Shown in pieces: positions 16,947 to 24,566 of a DNA stretch of 36,104 bases (its first letter is position 1; every line of letters begins with the position of its first letter). The notes under the pieces were generated by a model. The model worked only from the letters and a program-made list of their open reading frames with translations. It was not told the DNA's origin and did not search any database. This DNA is from Paludibacteraceae bacterium (GTDB lineage Bacteria; Bacteroidota; Bacteroidia; Bacteroidales; Paludibacteraceae), in contig JAGCWQ010000158.1 of the NCBI GenBank assembly GCA_017961765.1, forward strand, positions 1 through 36,104. Direction: 5' to 3'. The translations under genes were made by a program, and so were the position numbers.

Positions 16947-17068
16947 GGTTGTCTGGAGTCCCAAAGGGACGGCACAATATAGCCATGGGTTTAAACCCAT
17001 GGATGGCGTGTATAAACCCATGGACGACGTGATCTAGCCATGGGTGAGGTCCATGGATTGAGACAACC
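16947..17068. repeat. REP-like palindrome cluster
   Basis: A perfect 20-bp palindrome, CCATGGGTTTAAACCCATGG (16983-17002), is followed by a half unit AAACCCATGG (17014-17023) and by CCATGGG...CCATGG (17038-17056). A short inverted repeat GTCCCAAAGGGAC (16958-16970) precedes them. The whole is bounded by GGTTGTCT (16947-16954) and its inverse AGACAACC (17061-17068). This type of CCATGGGTTxxAACCCATGG element recurs in Bacteroidota genomes and resembles REP elements linked to IS200/RAYT-type transposases; no transposase is in the window. Confidence 0.75.
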
Positions 17069-17225
17069 ATCGTAGATATTGTTTGTGTCGGATGGATGAT
17101 GAAAAAGTCTCCCTATGTAGGAAATTCGAAGTCTATTCTTAGATTCTATTATGAGATATAGGGGAATTCTCGCAATGGAATCATTCTTTTCTCGTCTCTT
17201 TGACCTCTGCTTTGGGGTGGAAACA
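17069..17225. other. Gene-free spacer between converging genes
   Basis: With the REP cluster this makes about 340 bases between converging genes (rny to the right, the exported pair to the left). I see no gene or RNA here. Confidence 0.5.
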
Positions 17226-17260
17226 TAAACAAAAGCGGTGAGCCCTTTCGAACCCACCGC
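17226..17260 (-). terminator. Terminator of the minus-strand exported pair
   Basis: On the minus strand, GCGGTGGG and CTCACCGC form an 8-bp stem (one G-U) around a 10-base loop, followed by TTTTGTTT, 20 bases after the stop of the gene at 17280. Confidence 0.75.
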
Positions 17261-17279
17261 CATATCGTTGAAAAATTTT

Positions 17280-18059
17280 TTAGAATTTGAGAGCTAGACC
17301 TATTTGGTTTTTATGAGACGTAAGGTCAAGATGGATAGGCTCTGAATAGCTGCTCTTGCGCTCGGAAAAACTCTCTTTGAATTCTTGGATGGCTTGATTT
17401 TTCTTTCCTGCGCCTGACACCCATAGCGGGACTCCAACGGTAGTGATAACTGCTCCTGTTAAGAGAATGCCTATTCCTGCATGATAAGTATCATCATCGC
17501 GCTCATATTCCCAATCTTCGGTATCTTCGTTGTAGCTTTCAAAAGCGTAGGAGATGAGCGTACACATTCCACCTACAGCACATAGGCCGAGACCTACGCT
17601 GGTGACTACAATTCCTGACACCATTCTGTGTTGTCCGCTTTTATAATCTTTGAAGTATTCCGGCTTGCAGTTCTTCATGAGGTTGATTGTTTCCTTGTTG
17701 CTCAAGGCTCTGTTTTTATAGACGAGAGAGCTTCCTTTGTAGGTGATCTCCTCTATCTCGGAACAGTCTGAACCAATTCTTTGTGTGACCCTTGGGGCTG
17801 AATATTGATTCTCAGAGCTTTCGTTGTTATAAACCTCTACGATACCATTTTCGTAAGCGATGGAGACGATTTCCGATTTTAGCATTTTCTTGGTCTCTCC
17901 ATCGGGCTTGTCGAAATATTTGTATTCAATGAAGTTCTTGTTGACTTTGGTAACCTTCGCCTCGATCTTTAGTTTGTCTTTTGTGATGATGACATCTTGC
18001 GCATTGGCAAAAACGAAGAGGCTTAAAAATAGAAGCGTTGTTGAAATTAGTCTTTTCAT
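17280..18059 (-). CDS. Exported protein of unknown function with two membrane segments, paralog 2
   Basis: 259 residues. The signal peptide (MKRLISTTLLFLSLFVFANAQ) is cut after about residue 20-21. The first domain (22-80) has the pattern D-x-I-I-T-K-D-x-L-K-I-E-A-K-V and a Y-F-D-K-P-D-G turn, ending SIAYENGIVEVY. This beta-rich repeat occurs in many small exported Bacteroidota proteins that bear on 'K-DG' type motifs (family not named with certainty). Two hydrophobic segments follow (146-168 and 194-217) with an acidic loop between them (YNEDTEDWEYERDDD), then a soluble tail ending IGLALKF. It is a clear paralog of the gene at 18154, in the same direction and 94 bases away, with a hairpin (18119-18139) lacking a T-run in the gap. 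Confidence 0.75.
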   Translation of the reverse strand: MKRLISTTLLFLSLFVFANAQDVIITKDKLKIEAKVTKVNKNFIEYKYFDKPDGETKKMLKSEIVSIAYENGIVEVYNNESSENQYSAPRVTQRIGSDCSEIEEITYKGSSLVYKNRALSNKETINLMKNCKPEYFKDYKSGQHRMVSGIVVTSVGLGLCAVGGMCTLISYAFESYNEDTEDWEYERDDDTYHAGIGILLTGAVITTVGVPLWVSGAGKKNQAIQEFKESFSERKSSYSEPIHLDLTSHKNQIGLALKF

Positions 18060-18118
18060 GAAAATGTGAAATTAAAATGTGTGAATATATGTTTTTGTAG
18101 TTCTAAATTGTATGGTAG

Positions 18119-18139
18119 GGTGAGCCCGATGGACTCACC
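18119..18139. other. Short hairpin between the two paralogs
   Basis: GGTGAG / CTCACC inverted repeat with a 9-base loop. There is no T-run on either strand, so it is more likely an mRNA-stabilising hairpin than a terminator. Confidence 0.4.
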
Positions 18140-18153
18140 TCTATGAGGAAACC

Positions 18154-18942
18154 TTAAAATTTAAGTGCTAATCCGATGTTGTTCTTGTGTGATACAAGGT
18201 CGATATGGACAGGCTCCGAATAGCCGCTGGTGCGGTCGGAAAAACCGTCTTTGAATTGTTGGATGGTTCTGTTCCTTTTGTTTACACCTGATACCCAAAG
18301 AGGAACACCTATGGCGGTGGCGGTAGCTCCTACTGCGGCAAATCCTACGCCGAGCCCAAACCAGATATCGTGAATTTCGTCCTCTTCTTCTTCGAAATAG
18401 TCGTCATCGTCATTGTCGTTGTCGAAGACGGATGAAAATGCGATAAAAACACATCCAGAAGCCAAAAAGTCAAGTCCGACGCAAGTGGTTACGATTCCTG
18501 CCACCATACGGTGATGTCCGCTTTGGTATTGCTTGTAGAGCTCAGGTTTGCAATTTCTTATGGCATATTTGATCTCCTTGTTGCTCAAGGCCCTGTTGTT
18601 ATAGAAGAGTTCGCCCCCTTTGTAAGTGACGTTGTCCATGTCTGCACAAGTGAGGGCTTGTCTAGCCTGGGGTCTTACAGAAGAAGTCTGTCCTTCTGAA
18701 TTGGTGTTGTCATAGACTTCCACGATTCCATTCTCGTAAGCGATGCTCGCAATGTTTGATTTGAGCATGGTCTTGAGTTCGCCATCGGGCTTGTCGAACT
18801 CTTTGTAGTCGATAGTGCTTCTGTTGACATGAACGACTTTGGCCTCAATCTTAAGTCTATCTTTCGTAATGATGATATCTTGCGCATCGGCAAAAACAAA
18901 GAGGCTTAAAAGTAGAAACGTTGCTGAAATTAATCTTTTCAT
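18154..18942 (-). CDS. Exported protein of unknown function with two membrane segments, paralog 1
   Basis: 262 residues, with the same layout as the gene at 17280: signal peptide ending FADAQ, the D-I-I-I-T-K-D-R-L-K-I-E-A-K-V domain with EFDKPDGELKTML, the conserved YKG...Y-NRALSNKE and NCKPE blocks, two hydrophobic segments, and the tail ending IGLALKF. The loop between the hydrophobic segments is extremely acidic (DNDNDDDDYFEEEEDE). Roughly half of the residues match its paralog by eye, so this is an older tandem duplication than the one at 12171-14661. It lies just past the his operon terminator, so it needs its own promoter; a TATATTTT sequence upstream (minus strand, about 18949-18956) is only a partial match. 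Confidence 0.75.
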   Translation of the reverse strand: MKRLISATFLLLSLFVFADAQDIIITKDRLKIEAKVVHVNRSTIDYKEFDKPDGELKTMLKSNIASIAYENGIVEVYDNTNSEGQTSSVRPQARQALTCADMDNVTYKGGELFYNNRALSNKEIKYAIRNCKPELYKQYQSGHHRMVAGIVTTCVGLDFLASGCVFIAFSSVFDNDNDDDDYFEEEEDEIHDIWFGLGVGFAAVGATATAIGVPLWVSGVNKRNRTIQQFKDGFSDRTSGYSEPVHIDLVSHKNNIGLALKF

Positions 18943-18962
18943 TTTCAGTAAAATATAAATGG

Positions 18963-18992
18963 TAAAAATAAAGGGGAGAATAGGTTCTCCCC
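18963..18992 (-). terminator. Terminator of the his operon
   Basis: GGGGAGAA / TTCTCCCC, a perfect 8-bp stem with a 4-base loop, followed on the minus strand by TTTATTTTTA. It starts eight bases after the hisC stop. Confidence 0.88.
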
Positions 18993-19000
18993 CTGATTGC

Positions 19001-20035
19001 TTATTCTAAATTGTGTAATTCATTTAGTAGAATCTTGTTCTCTTCTGGTGTTCCTACTGTGATTCGTAAGCAGTTGCCACAGAGTGTGACACTGTTACGG
19101 TTGCGCACGATGATTCCGTTGGAAACCAGATGATTGTATGTGGCTTGTGCATCCTTTACCTTGGTAAGCACGAAATTGGCGTCGGTAGGGTAGGTGCAGA
19201 CCACTAGACTTAGCTTTTGCAGTTCCTCCACTAATCGGCTGCGCTCGGCCTTCAACGTTTTTACCCAATCTGCCACTTTGTCGGCTTCTTTCATCAATGC
19301 CAACGCTTGTCGTTGCGTGAGGATGTTGACGTTGTAAGGATACTTTATCTTGTTGAGCACGCAGATAATCTCTTTGGATGCGAAGGCCATGCCCAGACGG
19401 ATGGCTGCGCTTCCCCATGCTTTGGAGAATGTTTGGAGGACAACCAAGTTGGAATGTTGGCTCAATTTCTTTGCAAAAGAGTCTCTTCCTGCAAAGTCGA
19501 TGTAGGCTTCATCTACTACCACAATCCCGTTGAAGGATTGGAGAAGTTTCTCTATCTCGTTTTCTGCCAAGAGGTTTCCTGTCGGATTGTTGGGCGAGCA
19601 GAGCCACATGACCTTGGTATGTTCGTCGGCTTTTGCCAATAGTTTCTCCGCACTGAATTGGAAATTCTCGTCAAGGTTCACTTTCCGATATTCCACGTCG
19701 TTGATGTCGGCACAAACCTCATACATTCCGTAGGTCGGGTTGATGGCCACGACGTTGTCCACCCTTGGTTCGCAGAAGGCACGGTACATCAGGTCGATGG
19801 GCTCGTCGCTTCCGTTGCCTAAGAAGATGGATTCCTTGGCAACCCCTTTTATCTCCGAGATGCATTCTTTGACCGACCATTGCAATGGGTCAGGGTAGCG
19901 GTTGTAGGGCGCATTGTAGGGGTTCTCGTTGGCATCGAGGAAGACGGATGCTTCGCCCTTGAACTCGTCGCGTGCGCAAGAGTAGGGCTTCAATGCCTTG
20001 ATGTTTGGGCGTATGATGTTATTTAAGTCAAACAT
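19001..20035 (-). CDS. hisC: Histidinol-phosphate aminotransferase
   Basis: 344 residues, a normal length. HisC transfers the amino group from glutamate to imidazole-acetol phosphate, the seventh step of histidine synthesis, using PLP. Visible motifs are DANENPY (34-40), [10 protein letters not shown] (73-82), CSPNNPTGN (146-154), DEAYIDF (175-181) with the PLP-pyridine Asp, and the Schiff-base lysine Lys205 in [26 protein letters not shown] near the end contains the substrate-carboxylate Arg. It is the last gene of hisG-hisD-hisC; a gap of 86 bases to hisD shows no terminator. Confidence 0.95.
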   Translation of the reverse strand: MFDLNNIIRPNIKALKPYSCARDEFKGEASVFLDANENPYNAPYNRYPDPLQWSVKECISEIKGVAKESIFLGNGSDEPIDLMYRAFCEPRVDNVVAINPTYGMYEVCADINDVEYRKVNLDENFQFSAEKLLAKADEHTKVMWLCSPNNPTGNLLAENEIEKLLQSFNGIVVVDEAYIDFAGRDSFAKKLSQHSNLVVLQTFSKAWGSAAIRLGMAFASKEIICVLNKIKYPYNVNILTQRQALALMKEADKVADWVKTLKAERSRLVEELQKLSLVVCTYPTDANFVLTKVKDAQATYNHLVSNGIIVRNRNSVTLCGNCLRITVGTPEENKILLNELHNLE

Positions 20036-20121
20036 AGTCTTCTCTTTTTTTGTGTAAATAATAAGAAAAACCTTCCCGTCTAGTCTCTTGTTGAGTGCGA
20101 TGGGACTTGCTAGTCAGCCAC

Positions 20122-21399
20122 TTATGCCTTCAACCGTAGCGTGACGGCGTTTTTATGGGCGAACAATTGCTCGTTTTCGGCCATAATCTCGATGGCGTTT
20201 CCTATTTTGTTCAATCCCTCTTGAGAAATCTCTTGGAGGGTGATTTTTTTGCGGAAGCTGTCGAGGTTGACACCGTTGTAGGCTTTTGCATATCCGTTGG
20301 TTGGCAATGTGTGGTTGGTACCCGAAGCATAGTCGCCTGCACTCTCTGGCGTATAATGGCCTAAGAAGAGGGAGCCAGCATTGACGATTTGCTCTGCAAT
20401 CTCACCATAGTTTCGAGTGGAGATGATCAAATGCTCAGGTGCATATTCGTTGCTCATCTCGACCATCTCTTCTCGGTTCTTCACCAAGATGATTTTGCTG
20501 TGCTCGATGGATTTCTCGGCAATCTCCTTGCGAGGAAGAAGTGCCAATTGGCGATCCACCTCAGCTATCGTTTTCTCGGCCAACTGCTCGTCTGTCGTTA
20601 CCAATATGGCTTGGCTGTCCACACCATGTTCCGCTTGCGAAAGAAGGTCGGAAGCCACAAATACAGGATTGGCAGTCTCGTCGGCGAGTACCTCCACCTC
20701 GGAAGGACCTGCAGGCATGTCGATAGCGACATCGCGAAGGCTGACCAACTGTTTGGCGGCTGTTACGTATTGGTTGCCGGGGCCGAAAATCTTGTAGGCC
20801 TTTGGAACGCTTTCCGTACCGTAGGCCATGGCTCCGATGGCCTGTACACCTCCGATTTTGAAGATGCGGTTGACTCCAGCTGCCTTGGCTGCCACTAATA
20901 CGGCAGGATGGACTTTGCCCTCCTTGTTAGGGGGGGTGCAGAGCGTAATCTCTTTGCAACCGGCGATCTTGGCAGGAATGGCCAACATTAGCACGGTTGA
21001 GAATAGAGGGGCTGTTCCTCCGGGAATGTAGAGTCCCACCCGTTCGATGGCAACAGCTTTTTGCCAACATTTCACGCCAGGCATGGTCTCGACGCAAGGC
21101 AACGCTTGGTCTTGTGCGGCATGGAATTTCGTGATGTTCTCTTTCGCCAAGAGGATGGCTTCTTTCAAATCTTCCGAAACGACTTTCTCGGCCTCTTGAA
21201 TCTCCTCGTCGGAAACCAAGAGGGAGTTTAGCTGCACCTTGTCGAATTTCAGCTCGTACTCTTTTACGGCCTCGTCGCCACGCTCTCGGATATCCTTGAG
21301 GACGTTGCGAACCAAATCAAACAAGTGGCTGTTGTCCATGGTTGGACGGCTTAGGAGCGAAGACCATTCGCTCTTTGCCGGATATTTGATGTATTGCAT
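20122..21399 (-). CDS. hisD: Histidinol dehydrogenase
   Basis: 425 residues. HisD oxidises L-histidinol to L-histidine in two NAD-dependent steps. Conserved blocks are ERVGLYIPGGTAPLFSTV (119-136), GPGNQYVTAAK, MPAGPSEVEVLADETA (228-243), QAEHG (Gln255 and His258, zinc ligands by analogy with the E. coli enzyme), APEHL with the catalytic Glu-His pair, and SAGDYASGTNHTLPTNG with the zinc-binding Asp. The closing block contains the final zinc-ligand His region (FAHKNAVTLR). It is separated from hisG by 16 bases, so they are co-transcribed under the attenuator at 22312-22430. Confidence 0.96.
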   Translation of the reverse strand: MQYIKYPAKSEWSSLLSRPTMDNSHLFDLVRNVLKDIRERGDEAVKEYELKFDKVQLNSLLVSDEEIQEAEKVVSEDLKEAILLAKENITKFHAAQDQALPCVETMPGVKCWQKAVAIERVGLYIPGGTAPLFSTVLMLAIPAKIAGCKEITLCTPPNKEGKVHPAVLVAAKAAGVNRIFKIGGVQAIGAMAYGTESVPKAYKIFGPGNQYVTAAKQLVSLRDVAIDMPAGPSEVEVLADETANPVFVASDLLSQAEHGVDSQAILVTTDEQLAEKTIAEVDRQLALLPRKEIAEKSIEHSKIILVKNREEMVEMSNEYAPEHLIISTRNYGEIAEQIVNAGSLFLGHYTPESAGDYASGTNHTLPTNGYAKAYNGVNLDSFRKKITLQEISQEGLNKIGNAIEIMAENEQLFAHKNAVTLRLKA

Positions 21400-21415
21400 G
21401 ATCTTTCTTTTTGAA

Positions 21416-22267
21416 TTACAAAATCATCTTCTCGATAGGGACAACCAAGATGCCTTCTGCGCCGAGGGCCTTCAATTGGCTGATGATGTCCCAGAACGTT
21501 TTCTCCTCGATGACTGAATGCAAGGAAGACCAACCCTCTTTAACCAACGGCGTAACCGTAGGAGCCTTCATGCCAGGAAGGATCTTGCATACTTCTTGGA
21601 TCTTGTCGTTCGGAATGTTGAGGATGATGTATTTCTTTCCTTCCGCATTCTTGTAGGAGTCGAAACGGAACAAGAGCTCGTCCAAGATTTGTTTCTTGTC
21701 GGAAGACAATGACTTGTTGGCGATGAGGATAGCCTCTGAACGCATAACTACCTCCACCTCTTTCAAGTTGTTGCTGACAAGGGTGCTACCGGAGCTTACG
21801 ATGTCGAAGATGCAGTCTGCCAAACCGATGCCTGGTGCGATCTCAACCGAACCCGTGATGACATGGATTTCAGAATGGATGTTGTTCTTTTTGAGGAACT
21901 CCTCCAAAATGCGAGGGTAGGAGGTGGCAATCTTTTTGCCTTCGAACCAATCTAGGCTTTTGTAGTCTGCTGCCTTAGGAATGGCAAGGGAAAGCCTGCA
22001 TTTGCTGAAGTCGAGACGCTTGACGATGACTGCATCCTCCTTCTTCTCTGCGTATTCGTTCTCGCCCACGATACCTACATCGGCAATGCCACTCGCTACG
22101 GCTTGCGGAATATCGTCGTCTCTCAAAAAGAGAATTTCCACAGGGAAGTTCTTCGCAGGAATGAGAAGTGTTCTTTTCCCGGATTCAATCTTGATGCTTG
22201 ACTCAGAAAGCATCGTCATCGTTTCGTCATAAAGACGGCCTTTGGCCTGAACTGCAATTCGTAACAT
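21416..22267 (-). CDS. hisG: ATP phosphoribosyltransferase, long form
   Basis: 283 residues, the long (HisZ-independent) HisG form. It joins ATP and PRPP in the first step of histidine synthesis. The N-terminal catalytic part starts LRIAVQAKGRLYDETM and includes DIPQAVASGIADVGIVGENEY, SYPRILEEFLKK and the PRPP loop region DCIFDIVSSGSTLVSNNL. The C-terminal ACT-like regulatory domain (about 205-283; PNDKIQEVCKILPGMKAPTVTPL) should bind histidine for feedback inhibition. It is the first gene of the operon, behind a His-rich leader peptide and attenuator, so it is controlled both at transcription and at enzyme level. Confidence 0.96.
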   Translation of the reverse strand: MLRIAVQAKGRLYDETMTMLSESSIKIESGKRTLLIPAKNFPVEILFLRDDDIPQAVASGIADVGIVGENEYAEKKEDAVIVKRLDFSKCRLSLAIPKAADYKSLDWFEGKKIATSYPRILEEFLKKNNIHSEIHVITGSVEIAPGIGLADCIFDIVSSGSTLVSNNLKEVEVVMRSEAILIANKSLSSDKKQILDELLFRFDSYKNAEGKKYIILNIPNDKIQEVCKILPGMKAPTVTPLVKEGWSSLHSVIEEKTFWDIISQLKALGAEGILVVPIEKMIL

Positions 22268-22311
22268 AATATCTATTTTTTGTTGTTTTGTTTTCTATTC
22301 TGCTGTTTCTG

Positions 22312-22348
22312 AAAGAAAAAGAGGCTCACCGCATCGGCAAGCCTCTTT
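22312..22348 (-). terminator. Attenuator terminator of the his operon
   Basis: On the minus strand AAAGAGGCT (22340-22348) pairs with AGCCTCTTT (22318-22326), leaving a 13-base loop and a U-rich tail (22312-22320). It sits between the leader peptide and hisG. Its 5' arm and loop overlap the antiterminator partner sequence at 22333-22342. Confidence 0.9.
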
Positions 22349-22385
22349 CTATATCTATGTTCATAACACATCCGCTCACCGATTT

Positions 22386-22430
22386 TTATCGTTGATAATG
22401 ATGATGGATATGATGGATGAATACTCTCAT
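22386..22430 (-). CDS. hisL: His operon leader peptide
   Basis: ATG on the minus strand opens 14 codons, MRVFIHHIHHHYQR, then TAA. Five of the fourteen are His (positions 6, 7, 9, 10, 11), far above chance. The stop lies a few bases before the antiterminator arm. It is too short for normal gene calling. The symbol is by analogy of role, not homology. Confidence 0.88.
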   Translation of the reverse strand: MRVFIHHIHHHYQR

Positions 22431-22457
22431 TCGTTTTGTTTTGAAAGAATTATGGCA

Positions 22458-22465
22458 CAAAAGTA
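22458..22465 (-). promoter_or_regulatory. Putative -7 promoter box of the his operon
   Basis: TACTTTTG on the minus strand fits TAnnTTTG. Transcription would start near 22451, about 20 bases before the leader peptide ATG. The -33 region is T-rich without a clear TTTG. Confidence 0.55.
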
Positions 22466-22494
22466 GAAAAAATAATCCATAAAAGAAAAGAAAG

Positions 22495-22526
22495 TTTGGT
22501 TAAAATCTCTTTGCGTCGTAATTTTG
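22495..22526 (+). promoter_or_regulatory. Promoter of coaX
   Basis: TTTG (22495-22498), 20 bases, TAATTTTG (22519-22526): a full match to the Bacteroidota consensus, with a predicted start near 22533 and ATG at 22558. It is divergent from the his promoter; the two -7 boxes lie about 55 bases apart. Confidence 0.7.
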
Positions 22527-22557
22527 CACCATCATTATATATGGAGAAAGATTTGGA

Positions 22558-23283
22558 ATGAAAAGTTTGGTGATAGATCAAGGCAATACCTCGACCAAGG
22601 TGGGCGTTTTTGACGGAGATGAATTGGTGCTTTGTCAGAGACTACCTCAATTTTCGGTGGAGGCGGTGGCGCAGATTGCGGAGCGCTATTCGGTCGATGC
22701 CTCGATTTTTTCCACGGTGGTGGCACAAGACGAATCCTTTCTTTCCCATCTGCGAAAGGCATTGCCCAACTTCCTACTGTTGGATGCCGATACCCCTTTG
22801 CCCATCGAAAACCTCTATGCGACCCCACAGACGTTGGGACGGGATCGCTTGGCCGTTTGTGTCGGGGCGAATTACTTGAAACCCAATACGAATTTGTTGG
22901 TGATAGACGCGGGTACGGCAGTGACCTACGACATCGTGAACGACCGGAATCAATATGTGGGTGGAAATATCTCGTTGGGTTTGGAGATGCGGGCCAAGGC
23001 GTTGAACGCATACACGAGCAAATTGCCGAAAGTGGACTTCCCTGAGAACATCCCGTTCTGCGGGACGACGACGGAAACGGCTTTGCAGGCAGGCATACTC
23101 TACGGATTGGTGGGGGAAATCGATGGTTTCATCGATTCATTTTCAGCCGTTTATCCGAACCTTTCAGTATTTTTAACAGGCGGAAGCGCATTTTACTTTG
23201 AAAGAAGACTAAAAAATGCCATATTTGCAGATGATAAATTATTGTTGATAGGCTTAAATAGGATACTTACTTTTAGAAGTTGA
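22558..23283 (+). CDS. coaX: Type III pantothenate kinase
   Basis: 241 residues. CoaX phosphorylates pantothenate, the first step of coenzyme A synthesis, and unlike type I enzymes is not inhibited by CoA. It has the ASKHA-fold motifs of the family: an N-terminal phosphate loop, LVIDQGNTSTKVGVF (4-18), GRDRLA (97-102), DAGTAVTYDIV (about 120-130), GGNISLGLEMRAKAL, and LTGGSA near the end. It is the first gene of a rightward series; the next gene starts 7 bases after the stop. Confidence 0.93.
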   Translation: MKSLVIDQGNTSTKVGVFDGDELVLCQRLPQFSVEAVAQIAERYSVDASIFSTVVAQDESFLSHLRKALPNFLLLDADTPLPIENLYATPQTLGRDRLAVCVGANYLKPNTNLLVIDAGTAVTYDIVNDRNQYVGGNISLGLEMRAKALNAYTSKLPKVDFPENIPFCGTTTETALQAGILYGLVGEIDGFIDSFSAVYPNLSVFLTGGSAFYFERRLKNAIFADDKLLLIGLNRILTFRS

Positions 23284-23289
23284 ATAGGG

Positions 23290-24537
23290 ATGAAAAAAAG
23301 CTTCTTACTATTATCTTTTGTGATGGGATTTATATTCTCGTCATATTCGCAGAATACAAGTTCTCCATATACTAGATATGGTTACGGAAGCTTAGTCGAT
23401 GCTGGGTCTGGCTTGTCTAAATCAATGGGTGGCCTCTCTTTCGGACTTCGGTCGAAGGGGTTCATCAATTCAGGCAACCCTGCTTCCTATACGGCGATAG
23501 ATTCGATGACGTTTCGTTTCGAGTTGGGTGCGGAAGCAAAACTCTCCACCTATTCGGATAAAAATGCGAACCAGACGACGTTTGACGCCAATTTGTCCTA
23601 TATGGCACTCCAATTCCCGATTACTCGTTGGTTGGGTGTGAGTGCGGGCATCTTGCCTTACTCTTTCGTCGGCTACGATTTCTATCAGACGGATGTGCAG
23701 CCTTCTTCGATGACGAATGGTTCTTTGAATTCTCAATATGACTACGAAGGCAAAGGCGGTTTGACACAGGCCTACTTTGGTTTGGGCCTCTCTCCCGTTC
23801 GAAATCTCTCTGTCGGAGTGAACGTCGAATATAATTTCGGAGACATCGAGCATACGAGTGATGTGAGTTTCTCCACTTCCGCCTTCCGTTCCATGTGCCA
23901 GTCGAAAAAAATCAGCGTCTCTGATTTTAACTGGTTGGCAGGTGTTCAGTACGAGTTCGATTTGAGCGACCAAAAGCAATTGACTGTGGGTTTGGTCTTT
24001 GAACCGAAAGCAAAGATGAACGCCAATGCCTCTCAAGTCATCTATGTCGCGGGTATCGATACGGTGAATATTGATAATGAAGACGGCTTCGAGACCCCGA
24101 TGACGCTTGGCTTGGGTGTGATGTATGGATTTTCGGAACGCCTTCAAGTAGGCTTGGACTATAAACGTCAGAACTGGTCGGATGTTAAGTATTTTGGTGA
24201 GAAACCTTTCGCTGACAGAAATCGAATAGCAGCGGGGGCGGAGTTCTTGCCGAATAAGAATTCCAAACGATATTTGGAGCGTATCCATTACCGCTTGGGT
24301 GCCAACTATTCCGACTCGTATATCAAGATGGGTGGTGACCAGTTGAACGAGTTCTCTCTTTCTGCTGGTTTGGGCTTTCCTTTAAAGAAGGGGTTGAACC
24401 CGACCGTGATAAATTTGTCGTTCGAATATGGCAATATGGGTTCGACTGCTGATGACAAGGTGCGTGAACAATACTGTAAGCTTATGTTGAGCGCAACGAT
24501 TAATGAGCGTTGGTTCGCTAAGCGTAGATTTGAATAA
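23290..24537 (+). CDS. Outer membrane beta-barrel protein (FadL/PorV-like)
   Basis: 415 residues. The signal peptide ends SSYSQ (residue 21). The mature start has the S-x-Y-T-R-Y-G-Y-G-S pattern and then repeated amphipathic strands with aromatic girdle residues and glycines, typical of a 14-strand FadL/OmpP1-type barrel. The C-terminal strand ends KRRFE instead of the usual terminal Phe. Bacteroidales carry such a protein directly after coaX, before a TPR protein and lptC. It is probably part of the envelope-biogenesis series here; substrate unknown. Confidence 0.72.
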   Translation: MKKSFLLLSFVMGFIFSSYSQNTSSPYTRYGYGSLVDAGSGLSKSMGGLSFGLRSKGFINSGNPASYTAIDSMTFRFELGAEAKLSTYSDKNANQTTFDANLSYMALQFPITRWLGVSAGILPYSFVGYDFYQTDVQPSSMTNGSLNSQYDYEGKGGLTQAYFGLGLSPVRNLSVGVNVEYNFGDIEHTSDVSFSTSAFRSMCQSKKISVSDFNWLAGVQYEFDLSDQKQLTVGLVFEPKAKMNANASQVIYVAGIDTVNIDNEDGFETPMTLGLGVMYGFSERLQVGLDYKRQNWSDVKYFGEKPFADRNRIAAGAEFLPNKNSKRYLERIHYRLGANYSDSYIKMGGDQLNEFSLSAGLGFPLKKGLNPTVINLSFEYGNMGSTADDKVREQYCKLMLSATINERWFAKRRFE

Positions 24538-24566
24538 GATACAGAAATTATTTAATATATACTGAA

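Larger units (their letters stand above)
22312..22430 (-). promoter_or_regulatory. Histidine operon attenuator (leader peptide, antiterminator, terminator)
   Basis: The His-rich leader peptide (22386-22430) is followed by ATCGGTGAGC (minus strand, 22374-22383). This can pair over 10 bp, with two G-U pairs, with GCTTGCCGAT (22333-22342), which is part of the terminator's 5' arm and loop. Pairing would block the terminator. The logic is the classical one: ribosomes stalled at the His codons when charged tRNA-His is scarce leave the antiterminator free to form, and transcription reads into hisGDC. A CATCC in the His-codon region may pair with GGATG just after the antiterminator arm (the 1:2 hairpin), which is weaker evidence. 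Confidence 0.88.
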
